Below, piece after piece: positions 18,077-31,107 of a stretch of DNA of 64,000 nucleotides. Below the pieces are notes generated by a model. The model saw nothing but the letters and a program-made list of their open reading frames with translations, ran no database searches and was not told the DNA's origin. Position 1 is the stretch's first letter, and each line of letters opens with the position of its first letter. Origin of the DNA: Vibrio sp. NTOU-M3 (GTDB lineage: Bacteria; Pseudomonadota; Gammaproteobacteria; Enterobacterales; Vibrionaceae); assembly GCF_040869035.1 (NCBI RefSeq), contig NZ_CP162100.1, forward strand, positions 434,001-498,000, in the 5' to 3' direction. The position numbers and the translations under genes are program-made.

Positions 18077-19399
18077 ATGAAGCTTTATGATGCGATAATT
18101 AATTTTGTTGAAAAACATATTGCGCCATTAGCAACAAAAGTTGGAAACCAACCACATGTAAGAGCGATGCGAGATGGTTTTATCGTTGCCATGCCATTTA
18201 TTATTGTTGGTAGCTTTATTCTTATTTTTGCCTTTCCGCCTTTTTCAGATGAGACACAGAATAGTTTTGGCCGGACATGGTTAGATTTTGCCTCTACCCA
18301 TTTCGATATCATTATGATGCCATTTAACATGTCGATGGGCATCATGACTATTTTCGTTTCACTCGGTGTCGCTTATAGCTTAGCAAAAACCTACAAAATG
18401 GATGGGATCACCAGCGCTGCCCTCGCTTTAATGAGTTACTTATTGGTGGCATCCCCTGTGAGTGAAGGGGGCTTACCAACGGCACATTTGGGGGGAACCG
18501 GTGTTTTTACTGGGGTAATTTGTGGATTCTTTGCCGTTGAGCTGTATCGGTTTATGAAAAAACACAACATTACCATTCGTATGCCAGAACAGGTTCCGCC
18601 AGCAATTGCGCGTTCATTTGAAGTATTACTACCAGTATTGGCCGTCTTTCTTACACTTTATCCACTCAGTGTATTTGTTCAGGCACAATTTGGAATGCTG
18701 ATCCCTGAACTTATTTTAGAGGCATTTAAACCTCTCGTCAGTGCTTCGAACTCGTTGGCAGCCATCATCGGTGCACTTGTACTGTGTCAATTGTTGTGGT
18801 TCGCAGGCATTCATGGTGCCGCTATTGTTGTTGGCTTAATGTCTCCATTCTTACTCACCAATTTAAGTGCCAATATTGACGCTTTTGTGGCAGGTGAGGC
18901 TATTCCGAATGTGTTTACTCAGCCATTTTGGGATTTCTATATTTTCCTTGGTGGTTCTGGGGCGACATTTGCGCTGGTAATTCTTATGGCATTTAGCCGT
19001 TCGGTGCATTTAAAAAGTATTGGTCGTATGAGTATCGTCCCCGGTCTTTTCCAAATTAATGAACCGGTGATATTTGGTACGCCGTTAGTATTGAACCCTA
19101 CTTTATTTATCCCATTCCTATGTGTACCAATCATCAATGCGACCATCGCTTACTTCGCTGTTCATATGGGGCTTGTGGGTATGGGTGTCGCGACAACTCC
19201 ATGGACCACACCTGCCATTATTGGCGCGTCGTGGGGCAGTGGGTGGACGTTGGCACCAGTCTTCTTGGTTGTAGCCTTGATCATTCTCGACCTCTTCTTA
19301 TATCTGCCATTTTTCAAAATGTTTGAAAAAGAAGTCATGGCTGATCAAGAACCTGAAAAAGAAGATAAAGGTACAGAGCCAGAGTTAGCAAAAGCGTAG
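18077..19399 (+). CDS. chbC: PTS lactose/cellobiose-type IIC permease
   Basis: Polytopic membrane channel that imports and allows phosphorylation of a beta-linked disaccharide. From the ATG at 18077 (ribosome site TAAGGAA) it is 440 residues, the family size. The upstream in-frame extension is not credible. The IIC signature region FLGGSGATFAL and the NEPVIFGTP loop are present, with about ten hydrophobic spans. The C-terminal tail is charged (EPEKEDKGTEPE). The gene lies between IIB and IIA. Confidence 0.93.
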   Translation: MKLYDAIINFVEKHIAPLATKVGNQPHVRAMRDGFIVAMPFIIVGSFILIFAFPPFSDETQNSFGRTWLDFASTHFDIIMMPFNMSMGIMTIFVSLGVAYSLAKTYKMDGITSAALALMSYLLVASPVSEGGLPTAHLGGTGVFTGVICGFFAVELYRFMKKHNITIRMPEQVPPAIARSFEVLLPVLAVFLTLYPLSVFVQAQFGMLIPELILEAFKPLVSASNSLAAIIGALVLCQLLWFAGIHGAAIVVGLMSPFLLTNLSANIDAFVAGEAIPNVFTQPFWDFYIFLGGSGATFALVILMAFSRSVHLKSIGRMSIVPGLFQINEPVIFGTPLVLNPTLFIPFLCVPIINATIAYFAVHMGLVGMGVATTPWTTPAIIGASWGSGWTLAPVFLVVALIILDLFLYLPFFKMFEKEVMADQEPEKEDKGTEPELAKA

Positions 19400-19431
19400 T
19401 TGAATACTGAATTGTCGCTATGGGAGTGAAT

Positions 19432-19740
19432 ATGGAACAAGAAATCGTGGTGATGGAGATCATCTGCAATGCTGGTGAAGCCCGAAGTTTATGCTTTGAA
19501 GCGTTGCGTTTGTCGCGTGCAAAACAGTTTGCTCAGGCAGAGGAAAAATTAGCGTCAGCTAAAGAGTGCTTAAATAAAGCACATTTGGTGCAGACGCAAT
19601 TAATTGAGCAAGATATGGGAGAAGGAAAGGTCCCAATGACATTGGTGATGGTCCACGCTCAAGATCATTTGATGACCACTATTCTCGCACATGAGTTAGC
19701 AGCAGAGATGGTGGCGTTACACAAGCAACTTGCGGAGTGA
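19432..19740 (+). CDS. chbA: PTS lactose/cellobiose-type IIA
   Basis: Helical phosphocarrier that accepts phosphate from HPr. I start it at the ATG at 19432 because GGGAG lies five bases upstream; 102 residues result. The ICNAGEARSL motif and VHAQDHLM, with the phosphorylated His at residue 75, align with E. coli ChbA. It lies 32 bases after IIC and six before the glycosidase gene. Confidence 0.92.
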   Translation: MEQEIVVMEIICNAGEARSLCFEALRLSRAKQFAQAEEKLASAKECLNKAHLVQTQLIEQDMGEGKVPMTLVMVHAQDHLMTTILAHELAAEMVALHKQLAE

Positions 19741-19746
19741 TCTTAT

Positions 19747-21072
19747 ATGACCAGTAAATCATTGAAATTAGCTGTTATTGGTGGTGGTAGCAGTTACACA
19801 CCTGAGTTGGTTGAAGGTGTATTAAAACGACTTGAACGTTTACCAGTAAAAGAAATTCACTTTGTTGACATTGAAGCTGGTGCAGAGAAACTTGCGATCA
19901 TCGAAGCATTGTCTAAGCGAATGGTCGAGAAAGTAGGTGCTGACATCATCATTAAAGCGTCTTTTGATCGCAGAAAGGCAATTCAAGGGGCTGACTTTGT
20001 CATGACTCAGTTTCGTGTTGGTGGGTTAGCTGCGCGAGCGAGTGATGAGCGTATACCGCTTCAATATGATGTGATTGGGCAGGAAACGACAGGCCCCGGA
20101 GGTTTTGCGAAGGCTTTGCGAACGATTCCGGTTATTCTCGAGATTTGTCGTGATATCGAAGAGCTTGCCCCCAATGCTTGGATGTTAAATTTTACTAACC
20201 CGGCAGGGCTGGTGACGGAAGCCGTGAATAAATACACCAAAGTGAAAAGTATCGGTTTGTGTAATGTGCCTGTCTCGATGCAAATGATGATAGCTGAAAT
20301 GATGCAATGTGCTCCGGAGGAAGTGCAGTTAGAGTTTGCTGGACTAAACCATCTAGTATGGGTGACCAAGGCATGGTTGGGAGGGGAAAATATCACGGCA
20401 CAAGTCTTGGAAAAGGTAGGGGATGGCGCCAATTTCAGCATGAAAAATATCTTTGAAGAACCATGGGATCCCGATTTTCTAAATGCATTGGGCGCAATTC
20501 CATGTCCTTATCATCGATACTTTTATCAAACCGATGCCATGTTAGAAGAAGAGAAAGCCTCAGCATTAGAACAAGGAACGCGTGCTGAGCAAGTCATGGA
20601 AACTGAAAAAGCATTGTTTGAACTCTATAAAAATGTGGAATTAGATGAGAAACCTCAGCAGTTAGAAGAGCGCGGAGGGGCTTATTATTCTGATGCCTCT
20701 TTAAATCTTGTTGATGCTATTTACAACAACAAAAACTCAATTCATGTGGTTAATGTACCAAACAATGGTGCAATTAAAGCGTTGCCAGATGATGTGGTGA
20801 TTGAGTGCAGTGCTGTTGTGGGGATTTGGGGAGCAAAACCATTAGCCGTGGGCACGTTATCCCCTCAGATCAATGGGTTGCTTCACCAAGTGAAGTCTTA
20901 TGAACAATTAGCCGTTGAGGCGGCAGTTCATGGTGATTATGATCAAGCACTTATGGCTCTGGCAAGTAATCCATTAGTACCAGATATTGGCCGGGCAAAG
21001 TCTATTTTGAACGATATTCTTCGCGAAAACGCAGATTACCTTCCCCAGTTTGACACGCGGTTGTTATCGTAA
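19747..21072 (+). CDS. chbF: GH4 family 6-phospho-beta-glucosidase
   Basis: NAD+- and metal-dependent glycosidase that hydrolyses the phosphorylated disaccharide delivered by the PTS. The N-terminal Rossmann motif LAVIGGGSSYTPELVEG is at residues 8-24; GQETTGPGGFAKALRT, LNFTNPAGLVTEA and the GLCNVP cysteine region are GH4 hallmarks. Its 441 residues fit the family. It follows IIA by six bases. GH4 enzymes use redox chemistry; the exact sugar (chitobiose, deacetylated chitobiose or cellobiose phosphate) is inferred from context. Confidence 0.93.
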   Translation: MTSKSLKLAVIGGGSSYTPELVEGVLKRLERLPVKEIHFVDIEAGAEKLAIIEALSKRMVEKVGADIIIKASFDRRKAIQGADFVMTQFRVGGLAARASDERIPLQYDVIGQETTGPGGFAKALRTIPVILEICRDIEELAPNAWMLNFTNPAGLVTEAVNKYTKVKSIGLCNVPVSMQMMIAEMMQCAPEEVQLEFAGLNHLVWVTKAWLGGENITAQVLEKVGDGANFSMKNIFEEPWDPDFLNALGAIPCPYHRYFYQTDAMLEEEKASALEQGTRAEQVMETEKALFELYKNVELDEKPQQLEERGGAYYSDASLNLVDAIYNNKNSIHVVNVPNNGAIKALPDDVVIECSAVVGIWGAKPLAVGTLSPQINGLLHQVKSYEQLAVEAAVHGDYDQALMALASNPLVPDIGRAKSILNDILRENADYLPQFDTRLLS

Positions 21073-21096
21073 GTTGAGGATAAGGAGTCAGATGTA

Positions 21097-21825
21097 ATGA
21101 AAGTGATATTTAACGCCGATGATTTTGGCCTGACAACTGGAGTCAATGAAGGCATTGCCCAAGCTCATCTTCATGGTGTGGTGAATTCCACCACCATGAT
21201 GGTAGGAATGGGAGCAGAGCAAGACGCGGTTAAGATCGCAACACAGCTTCCTGAGTTAAAGGTTGGCATTCATTTAAGGTTTACATCTGGCTCTCCATTA
21301 ACAAACGGATCAAGCCTTATTGGCAAAGAAGGTTTTTTTCCACGACAGGCAGAATTTTGGCAAAAACAAGACTTCGATTTAGAGGAAGTTTATCAGGAAG
21401 TATCGAGTCAAATTGCGCAATTCAAAAAACTGGGTTTTCAATTAAGCCATATTGATAGCCATCATCATGCGCATACACACCCTAAGTTGTTGCCCGTAAT
21501 TCGCGAGATTGCCCACCAACTTCAAGTACCGTTGCGAGGTATTGGACTGGACAGTTCAGTATGGCGTTATCACTTTTCTGACTGGTTCTACGATAGCAAC
21601 CTTTCTATGGCTGGGTTGCTTTCACACCTTAGCCAGTTTAAAAGCACATATGATGTTGTTGAAATCATGTGTCACCCATCAAAAGTGGATGAAGCATTAT
21701 CTGCACAATCAAGTTATACCCATCAACGAGCGTTAGAGTTAGATATTCTTACTAGCGATGAGTTAAAAGAAGGATTAATTAAGAATGGTATCACGGTCAC
21801 GGACTATTCCTGCCTAACTTCTTAA
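21097..21825 (+). CDS. chbG: ChbG/YdjC-family carbohydrate deacetylase
   Basis: Metal-dependent deacetylase that removes an acetyl group from diacetylchitobiose phosphate in characterised members; this step makes both inducer and substrate for ChbF. The 242 residues start with FNADDFGLTTGVNEG (metal-binding Asp8/Asp9) and have HIDSHHHAHTHPK near residues 118-130 as the second metal/catalytic cluster. Its presence in this operon suggests that the operon handles N-acetylated chitin disaccharides. Confidence 0.9.
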   Translation: MKVIFNADDFGLTTGVNEGIAQAHLHGVVNSTTMMVGMGAEQDAVKIATQLPELKVGIHLRFTSGSPLTNGSSLIGKEGFFPRQAEFWQKQDFDLEEVYQEVSSQIAQFKKLGFQLSHIDSHHHAHTHPKLLPVIREIAHQLQVPLRGIGLDSSVWRYHFSDWFYDSNLSMAGLLSHLSQFKSTYDVVEIMCHPSKVDEALSAQSSYTHQRALELDILTSDELKEGLIKNGITVTDYSCLTS

Positions 21826-21940
21826 TCATCCATCGGCTGTGTATGATTTTGAACACTGGCATCGAAATCCCCCTTTCGCCTATTGCGTTGTCAGTGTTCA
21901 TCTCTTGTTATCGTTAACTCTCCGAGGAATTTGTGGCCTT

Positions 21941-22942
21941 ATGGCAAGAATTAAAGATGTAGCGGCATTAGCGGGCGTGAACCGTTCTACGGTATCGCGG
22001 ATCATTAATGGTGAAGGAAAATTTCGAGAAGAAACCAAGCGCAAAGTTGAACAAGCGATGGCAGAGCTCAATTATCGCCCAAGCGCTATTGCCCGCTCTC
22101 TCGCGACCTCCTCGACAAACATGGTAGGCCTGCTAGTCACGTATTATACGGGGGGGTTCTTTGGGGAGATGATGGAGCAAGTTCAGGCAGAGTTAGATCT
22201 TCATAAAAAGTTTTTAATTACCGCACAAGGCCACCATTCTGCAGAAGGAGAGCAAGCGGCCATTCAGCGTTTCCATGATCTTCGTTGTGATGGTTATGTG
22301 TTGCACAGCCGGTATTTAAGTGATGACGATTTACGTGACTTGGCTAAGCAATCCACTCCTTTTGTTCTGTTAGACAGACATATTGAGGGGCTTGAAGAGC
22401 GCTGCATCACGTTTGACCATCATCAAGCGAGTCAGGTTGCTGTACAGCACCTAATCGATAAACAACACAAAGTGATTGGTTGTATTCATGGCCCACTTGA
22501 ACGGCACAACAGTTTTCAGCGTCGACTAGGTTACTTAGATTGCATGCATGCTAACGGCTTGTTGTTTGGGAAATCTTTGTGTGAAACCGGAAACTACGGC
22601 AAGCAAAGTGGTTATGAAGCAATGGCCAGATTGTTAGAGCGCCATCCAGACATAACCGCCGTTTTTTCTTGCAGTGAAGAAATGACGATGGGAGCGATGC
22701 GATACTTGCATGAACAAGGTATCCGCGTACCAGAGCAGATATCCTTGGTGAGCTTTGATAGTGTGGACCTATGTGCGGGGTTATATCCTTCAGTAACCGC
22801 TGTTCATTTCCCCATCAGTGAAATGGCTAAGGCGGCAGTTCAAGTATTGGAATCACTATCTAAAGAGCAAGAATCATTGGTTTCCCAGCAGTTTTCAGGT
22901 GTATTGATTGCTCGTAATGCAGATAGAGTACTTTCTTCTTAA
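21941..22942 (+). CDS. LacI-family transcriptional repressor of the PTS operon
   Basis: 333-residue regulator. N-terminal helix-turn-helix (MARIKDVAALAGVNRSTVSRII) is followed by the hinge region YRPSAIARSLA and a periplasmic-binding-like sensor domain. I start it at the ATG at 21941; an upstream extension lacks the family N-terminus. It is the last gene of the chb-like unit and probably binds the palindrome at 17607-17618, which has the usual LacI-type centre. The ligand is likely a phosphorylated or free disaccharide; this is inference. Confidence 0.9.
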   Translation: MARIKDVAALAGVNRSTVSRIINGEGKFREETKRKVEQAMAELNYRPSAIARSLATSSTNMVGLLVTYYTGGFFGEMMEQVQAELDLHKKFLITAQGHHSAEGEQAAIQRFHDLRCDGYVLHSRYLSDDDLRDLAKQSTPFVLLDRHIEGLEERCITFDHHQASQVAVQHLIDKQHKVIGCIHGPLERHNSFQRRLGYLDCMHANGLLFGKSLCETGNYGKQSGYEAMARLLERHPDITAVFSCSEEMTMGAMRYLHEQGIRVPEQISLVSFDSVDLCAGLYPSVTAVHFPISEMAKAAVQVLESLSKEQESLVSQQFSGVLIARNADRVLSS

Positions 22943-23021
22943 GTGCTTAATTTTTTATCATTTCTTCTGTAAGTTCTCGTATTCTTGGCTATCTTTTATT
23001 TATCAATTGAGGAGATAGCCA

Positions 23022-23423
23022 ATGTATCAAGTCACCCCTTATCTGTTCTTTGCAGGTCGCTGTGAAGAAGCGTTAGATTTCTACCAAAGTTGTTTTGGAG
23101 GATGTGTCCTTTCCAAGCAATACTTCAAAGATGCACCGCAAGAAATAGAAGGTGCCTCTCCGGATTGGATCATGCATTCTGAGTTCGAAGCATTTGGCTT
23201 AAAGCTGATGTTGTCAGATGGCATGGTCGCAAAAGAATTAACGGGGAATAACATCGCGCTGTCCATCGTCATGAATAACGTCGATGAGCAGGCTCGCCTA
23301 TTTGACCGCCTTGCGACAGAAGGGCATATCATGATGCCTCTAGCGGATACATTTTGGGGGGCTCGTTTTGGCAAGGTAGAAGATAAGTTTGGAATTCGTT
23401 GGATGCTTCATTGTGAGTTGTAA
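23022..23423 (+). CDS. VOC-family (PhnB/glyoxalase-like) protein
   Basis: 133-residue single-domain protein. It begins with VTPYLFFAGRCEEALDFYQ and contains DWIMHSEF and ADTFWGARFGKVEDKFGIRW, typical of the PhnB-type branch of the vicinal-oxygen-chelate superfamily. Members include metal enzymes and antibiotic-binding proteins; no specific function can be given. Ribosome site GAGGAG before the ATG. It appears to be transcribed alone. Confidence 0.82.
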   Translation: MYQVTPYLFFAGRCEEALDFYQSCFGGCVLSKQYFKDAPQEIEGASPDWIMHSEFEAFGLKLMLSDGMVAKELTGNNIALSIVMNNVDEQARLFDRLATEGHIMMPLADTFWGARFGKVEDKFGIRWMLHCEL

Positions 23424-23553
23424 CAGATAGAAAATCTTTAACTATGATTATTGTTTTATAAAATGTGTTACTAATTCTTTCGTATGATGAAATTATATTC
23501 CCCTTCATTTAATATAATGAGTTATTTGTACTTTTGAGAGTTGAAGATAAATT

Positions 23554-24816
23554 GTGGCGAGCATTAAGATCACAGTAGACCGAATCCAGCCAGGGTTGCA
23601 TATTCGACTGCCAGTAAAATGGAATGAGCACCCCTTTCTATTAAATAGCTTCAAGATAAAAAACGAAGAGCAGATCCAAATGATCCGTCATTTGGGGATT
23701 AAGCACGTCTACATGAACCCAGCTCAAAGTGATACTCAACCTTTGCCACCTTCTGAAGTAAAAGACTCTCCAGAAAATGAAACTCAAAATACTACTGCGA
23801 TTGATGCTGAGGCACAAAAACTCTGGAAAGAAAAACAACAACGAATTGAAAAGTTAAGTGCTTACCGTCGTAGAGTCCTTAACTGTGAAAAAGAGTTTGA
23901 ACGCTCGCTAGCACAAATGCGCGCAGTGATGAATAAAATTAGAAACCGTCCAGAGCAAGCTGTTGGAGAAGCGCAGCAACTGGTTAATAGTATCGTCGAC
24001 AAGTTACTTAGTGATGATAATGTGACATTACACTTAATGAATGGCAAAAGTGAATTCGAAGATATCTATTTTCATTCATTAAATGTCGCTGTGATTGCAA
24101 TGATGATTGCACAAGCGAAGAAATTGCCTGCTGATGAGATCAAATCTGTAGCGTTTGCTTCTTTATTTCATGATATCGGTAAAATAAAAGTTCCTACTGC
24201 GATAGTAAGGAAGCAAACCCCACTGACTGAACCTGAAAAGAACTATCTTAAGCTACATACCAAATATGGGTTGGATATTGCTAATAATATCGAGAGCTTC
24301 CCAAAGATAGCAAAAACAGTGATCTCACAACATCATGAGCTAAATGATGGCTCTGGGTATCCAGAAGGGCTTAAAGAAGAGCAAATTGATCCATTGACTC
24401 AAATTGTTTCTGTTGCGAATGCTTACGACAATCTTTGCCACCCCTCTAATCCGACTGATGCAAAAATTCCGTATGTAGCGCTGTCTTATCTATATAAGAA
24501 CTGCAAACACCTTTATAGCAATGAAAACCTAAATATCCTGATCAAATTTATGGGGGTATACCCTCCGGGAACCGTTGTTCAGCTTTCCAATGATATGGTT
24601 GGTTTAGTTATCTCGGTAAATTCTAAATCGATTCTCTACCCTAATGTATTGATTTATGACCCATCGGTGCCTCGAACTCAGGCTCCGATCATCGACTTAG
24701 CCGAAAAAGAAATAAAGATAGTTAATGCTATATTACCGCATAAACTCCCGGACAAAGTTCGTGAGTATTTAAACCCTCGTTCTCGTATTTCCTATTTCTT
24801 TGATAATGATGAGTAG
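23554..24816 (+). CDS. HD-GYP domain c-di-GMP phosphodiesterase
   Basis: 420-residue cytoplasmic protein. The N-terminal region (about 1-60) is of the DUF3391 type, followed by a charged helical linker and an HD-GYP domain. Catalytic/metal residues are intact: His174, HD at 206-207, HHE at 260-262 and GSGYP at 266-270. It should hydrolyse c-di-GMP and so favour motility over biofilm. The start is GTG. No receiver domain is present, so the input signal is not visible. The gene ends directly at a DnaA-box-like sequence before the rrn promoter. Confidence 0.92.
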   Translation: MASIKITVDRIQPGLHIRLPVKWNEHPFLLNSFKIKNEEQIQMIRHLGIKHVYMNPAQSDTQPLPPSEVKDSPENETQNTTAIDAEAQKLWKEKQQRIEKLSAYRRRVLNCEKEFERSLAQMRAVMNKIRNRPEQAVGEAQQLVNSIVDKLLSDDNVTLHLMNGKSEFEDIYFHSLNVAVIAMMIAQAKKLPADEIKSVAFASLFHDIGKIKVPTAIVRKQTPLTEPEKNYLKLHTKYGLDIANNIESFPKIAKTVISQHHELNDGSGYPEGLKEEQIDPLTQIVSVANAYDNLCHPSNPTDAKIPYVALSYLYKNCKHLYSNENLNILIKFMGVYPPGTVVQLSNDMVGLVISVNSKSILYPNVLIYDPSVPRTQAPIIDLAEKEIKIVNAILPHKLPDKVREYLNPRSRISYFFDNDE

Positions 24817-24871
24817 TTATCCACAGAAAAATGTGGGTAACGTATGGAAAAAGTGAGTGTAAATTGAGGGT

Positions 24872-24915
24872 AAAATAGTGGCTGTTCGAATAGTGTTCGA
24901 ACGGCCACTATTTTG
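24872..24915 (+). terminator. Long hairpin between HD-GYP gene and rrn
   Basis: AAAATAGTGGC-(T)-GTTCGAA and TTCGAAC-(G)-GCCACTATTTT form a near-perfect stem of about 18 bp with a five-base loop, flanked by A/T tracts. It probably isolates the HD-GYP transcript from the rrn promoters. Confidence 0.7.
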
Positions 24916-24936
24916 AAATAAATTGCTCTTTTTTAC

Positions 24937-24964
24937 TTGCCAATAAAAAGTAACTCCCTATAAT
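24937..24964 (+). promoter_or_regulatory. rrn promoter P1
   Basis: TTGCCA (24937-24942), 16-base spacer, TATAAT (24959-24964), then the GC-rich discriminator GCGCTTCC typical of ppGpp-controlled rRNA promoters. An AT-rich UP-element-like stretch lies immediately upstream. Confidence 0.82.
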
Positions 24965-25053
24965 GCGCTTCCACTGACACGGCAGACGCCACAAGGCTTC
25001 AGCCAAGGTCATAGAGGTGAAAAACTTCTGAGAAAAGAAATTTGAAAAAGTGT

Positions 25054-25081
25054 TTGACTCTTCAAATTATCTCGTTAGAAT
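25054..25081 (+). promoter_or_regulatory. rrn promoter P2
   Basis: TTGACT (25054-25059), 16-base spacer, TAGAAT (25076-25081), C-rich discriminator GCACCTCC and A-rich upstream tract. Confidence 0.78.
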
Positions 25082-25090
25082 GCACCTCCG

Positions 25091-25133
25091 CTTTGAGAGA
25101 AAGACTTCTCGCAAAGCAAAGCTCTTTAACAAT
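25091..25133 (+). promoter_or_regulatory. rrn leader antitermination site (boxB-like hairpin and boxA)
   Basis: CTTTG-A-GAGAA / TTCTC-G-CAAAG hairpin at 25091-25116 followed by boxA GCTCTTTAACAA at 25121-25132, the Nus-factor antitermination signal of rRNA operons. ATCAATCTGTGTG at 25142-25154 pairs with 26881-26893 after 16S, giving the RNase III processing stem. Confidence 0.8.
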
Positions 25134-25303
25134 ATAAACCTATCAATCTGTGTGGGCACTCGTTGATGATAATCCAATTAGATACTTCGGTATCAAATTA
25201 GGTTTCAATGAAACGAAGTGACCATTGAATCGCAAGATTCAGCACAGTCAATTCAAACATTACTTTATGTAATGTTCAGTATTCATTGAGCCGACAAAAT
25301 CTT

Positions 25304-26855
<1,552 letters not shown>

Positions 26856-26919
26856 TACGATGATTATTGCGATGAGTGTTCACACAGATTGATATGTTTA
26901 TAGTTTAAGAGACGATACT

Positions 26920-26996
26920 GGGTCTGTAGCTCAGGTGGTTAGAGCGTTCGCCTGATAAGCGAGAGGTCGGTGGTTCAAGTCCACTCAGACCCACCA
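26920..26996 (+). tRNA. tRNA-Ile (anticodon GAU)
   Basis: 77-nt tRNA in the 16S-23S spacer. Acceptor GGGTCTG / CAGACCC, anticodon loop CTGATAA, encoded CCA. Confidence 0.97.
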
Positions 26997-27038
26997 ATTT
27001 CCTTCCCAAGAGATTGGCATACAGTATCAACACCTGAT

Positions 27039-27114
27039 GGGGCTATAGCTCAGCTGGGAGAGCGCCTGCCTTGCACGCAGGAGGTCAGCAGTTCGATCCT
27101 GCTTAGCTCCACCA
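27039..27114 (+). tRNA. tRNA-Ala (anticodon UGC)
   Basis: 76-nt tRNA in the 16S-23S spacer. Acceptor GGGGCTA / TAGCTCC, loop CTTGCAC with anticodon TGC, encoded CCA. A second boxA (GCTCTTTAACAA, 27169-27180) follows before 23S. Confidence 0.97.
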
Positions 27115-27374
27115 TCTTTAAGCGCATTCGATGAGTGCTTTTAAAAATGGTTTTCATCAGAAAATCTAGCTCTTTAACAATTTGGAAAGCTGACAAATCA
27201 ACAAATTATTGTTGATTGTAAAGTTCTCAATGTTTGTCTTTATGACAAACACCAAAATAACACATTCAAGTGTTCTTGGAATTTGAGTCCGGCAAAATCG
27301 AGTCTGCATCATGTATAAAAATTGCAGACAACTTTGGTTGTTTAACATCAATTCGAAACTCCTTCGGGTTGTAT

Positions 27375-30263
<2,889 letters not shown>

Positions 30264-30350
30264 TACAACACCCAAGGGGTTTTGACGGACTCGAATTAAG
30301 AACATTGAATGTGTTAAGAACTTAAAAACAGCTTTCCGAATTAAAGAATT

Positions 30351-30470
30351 TGCTTGGCGACCATAGCGATTTGGACCCACCTGACTTCCATTCCGAACTC
30401 AGAAGTGAAACGAATTAGCGCCGATGGTAGTGTGGGGCTTCCCCATGTGAGAGTAGGACATCGCCAGGCT
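30351..30470 (+). rRNA. rrf: 5S ribosomal RNA, copy 1
   Basis: 120 bases. The 5-prime end TGCTTGGCGA pairs with the 3-prime end TCGCCAGGCT; the internal segment CCGAACTCAGAAGTGAAACG is typical of 5S RNA. Confidence 0.96.
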
Positions 30471-30514
30471 TTAATTTTAGTTTTTACCTTTCAAAAAGGT
30501 GAAAACAATAGTTA

Positions 30515-30547
30515 AAAGAGCCCGTTTGAAAAAACGGGCTTTTTTAG
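30515..30547 (+). terminator. Hairpin with T run between 5S copy 1 and tRNA-Thr
   Basis: AAAGAGCCCGTTT / AAACGGGCTTTTTT stem-loop with a good T run. It lies inside the apparent operon, so the distal tRNA-Thr and second 5S depend on read-through (antiterminated rrn polymerase) or another start. Confidence 0.75.
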
Positions 30548-30567
30548 TCCTGAAGGGACATCTTGAT

Positions 30568-30643
<76 letters not shown>

Positions 30644-30697
30644 TTACGGTTTGTTTTGTGTTTTCGCATAGAGCATAAAGCAAAACGTAAAGAATTT

Positions 30698-30817
30698 TAC
30701 TTGGCGACCATAGCGATTTGGACCCACCTGACTTCCATTCCGAACTCAGAAGTGAAACGAATTAGCGCCGATGGTAGTGTGGGGCTTCCCCATGTGAGAG
30801 TAGGTCATCGCCAGGTT
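30698..30817 (+). rRNA. rrf: 5S ribosomal RNA, copy 2
   Basis: 120 bases, almost identical to copy 1. The terminal stem differs by a compensated pair: TACTTGGCGA with TCGCCAGGTT replaces a G-C pair by A-U. One further change lies near the 3-prime end (GTAGGTCATC versus GTAGGACATC). Confidence 0.95.
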
Positions 30818-30826
30818 CCTATTCCA

Positions 30827-30855
30827 GACCTCAGCAGAGATGCTGAGGTCTTTTT
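30827..30855 (+). terminator. Terminator of the rrn operon
   Basis: GACCTCAGCA / TGCTGAGGTC, loop GAGA, followed by five Ts. A weaker hairpin (TTGTTG-AGCA-CAACAA then Ts) at about 30969-30989 lies further down. The rest of the gap to 31107 shows no gene. Confidence 0.88.
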
Positions 30856-31107
30856 GTTTGTATCCACTTTGAACCCACATAATAAGTCTGCTTGTGCGAG
30901 TCTAACTGAATAAAGGTCTGAATTGGGTATCCTCCGTCGCTTTGCCTCCTAGTAAGAAACAACCATTTTTTGTTGAGCACAACAATTTTTCTTTCATAGG
31001 GCAGTTTTATTGAAGTGCAGGTGCTTTTACGTTGAAAGGTTAGGTTTTGCTATTTCAACATATTTACTCTTTTGCAAAGCTAATATTATTGTTCATATCT
31101 AGTTGGC

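Noticed and set aside
24817..24840. Replication origin at the DnaA-box pair
   Set aside because: Only two boxes, no AT-rich unwinding element, and no dnaA, gidA or mnmG genes nearby.
17167..25000. Genomic island integrated at tRNA-Leu
   Set aside because: No integrase, no repeat of the tRNA 3-prime end downstream, and no phage genes were seen. Only the AT-rich border hints at insertion.
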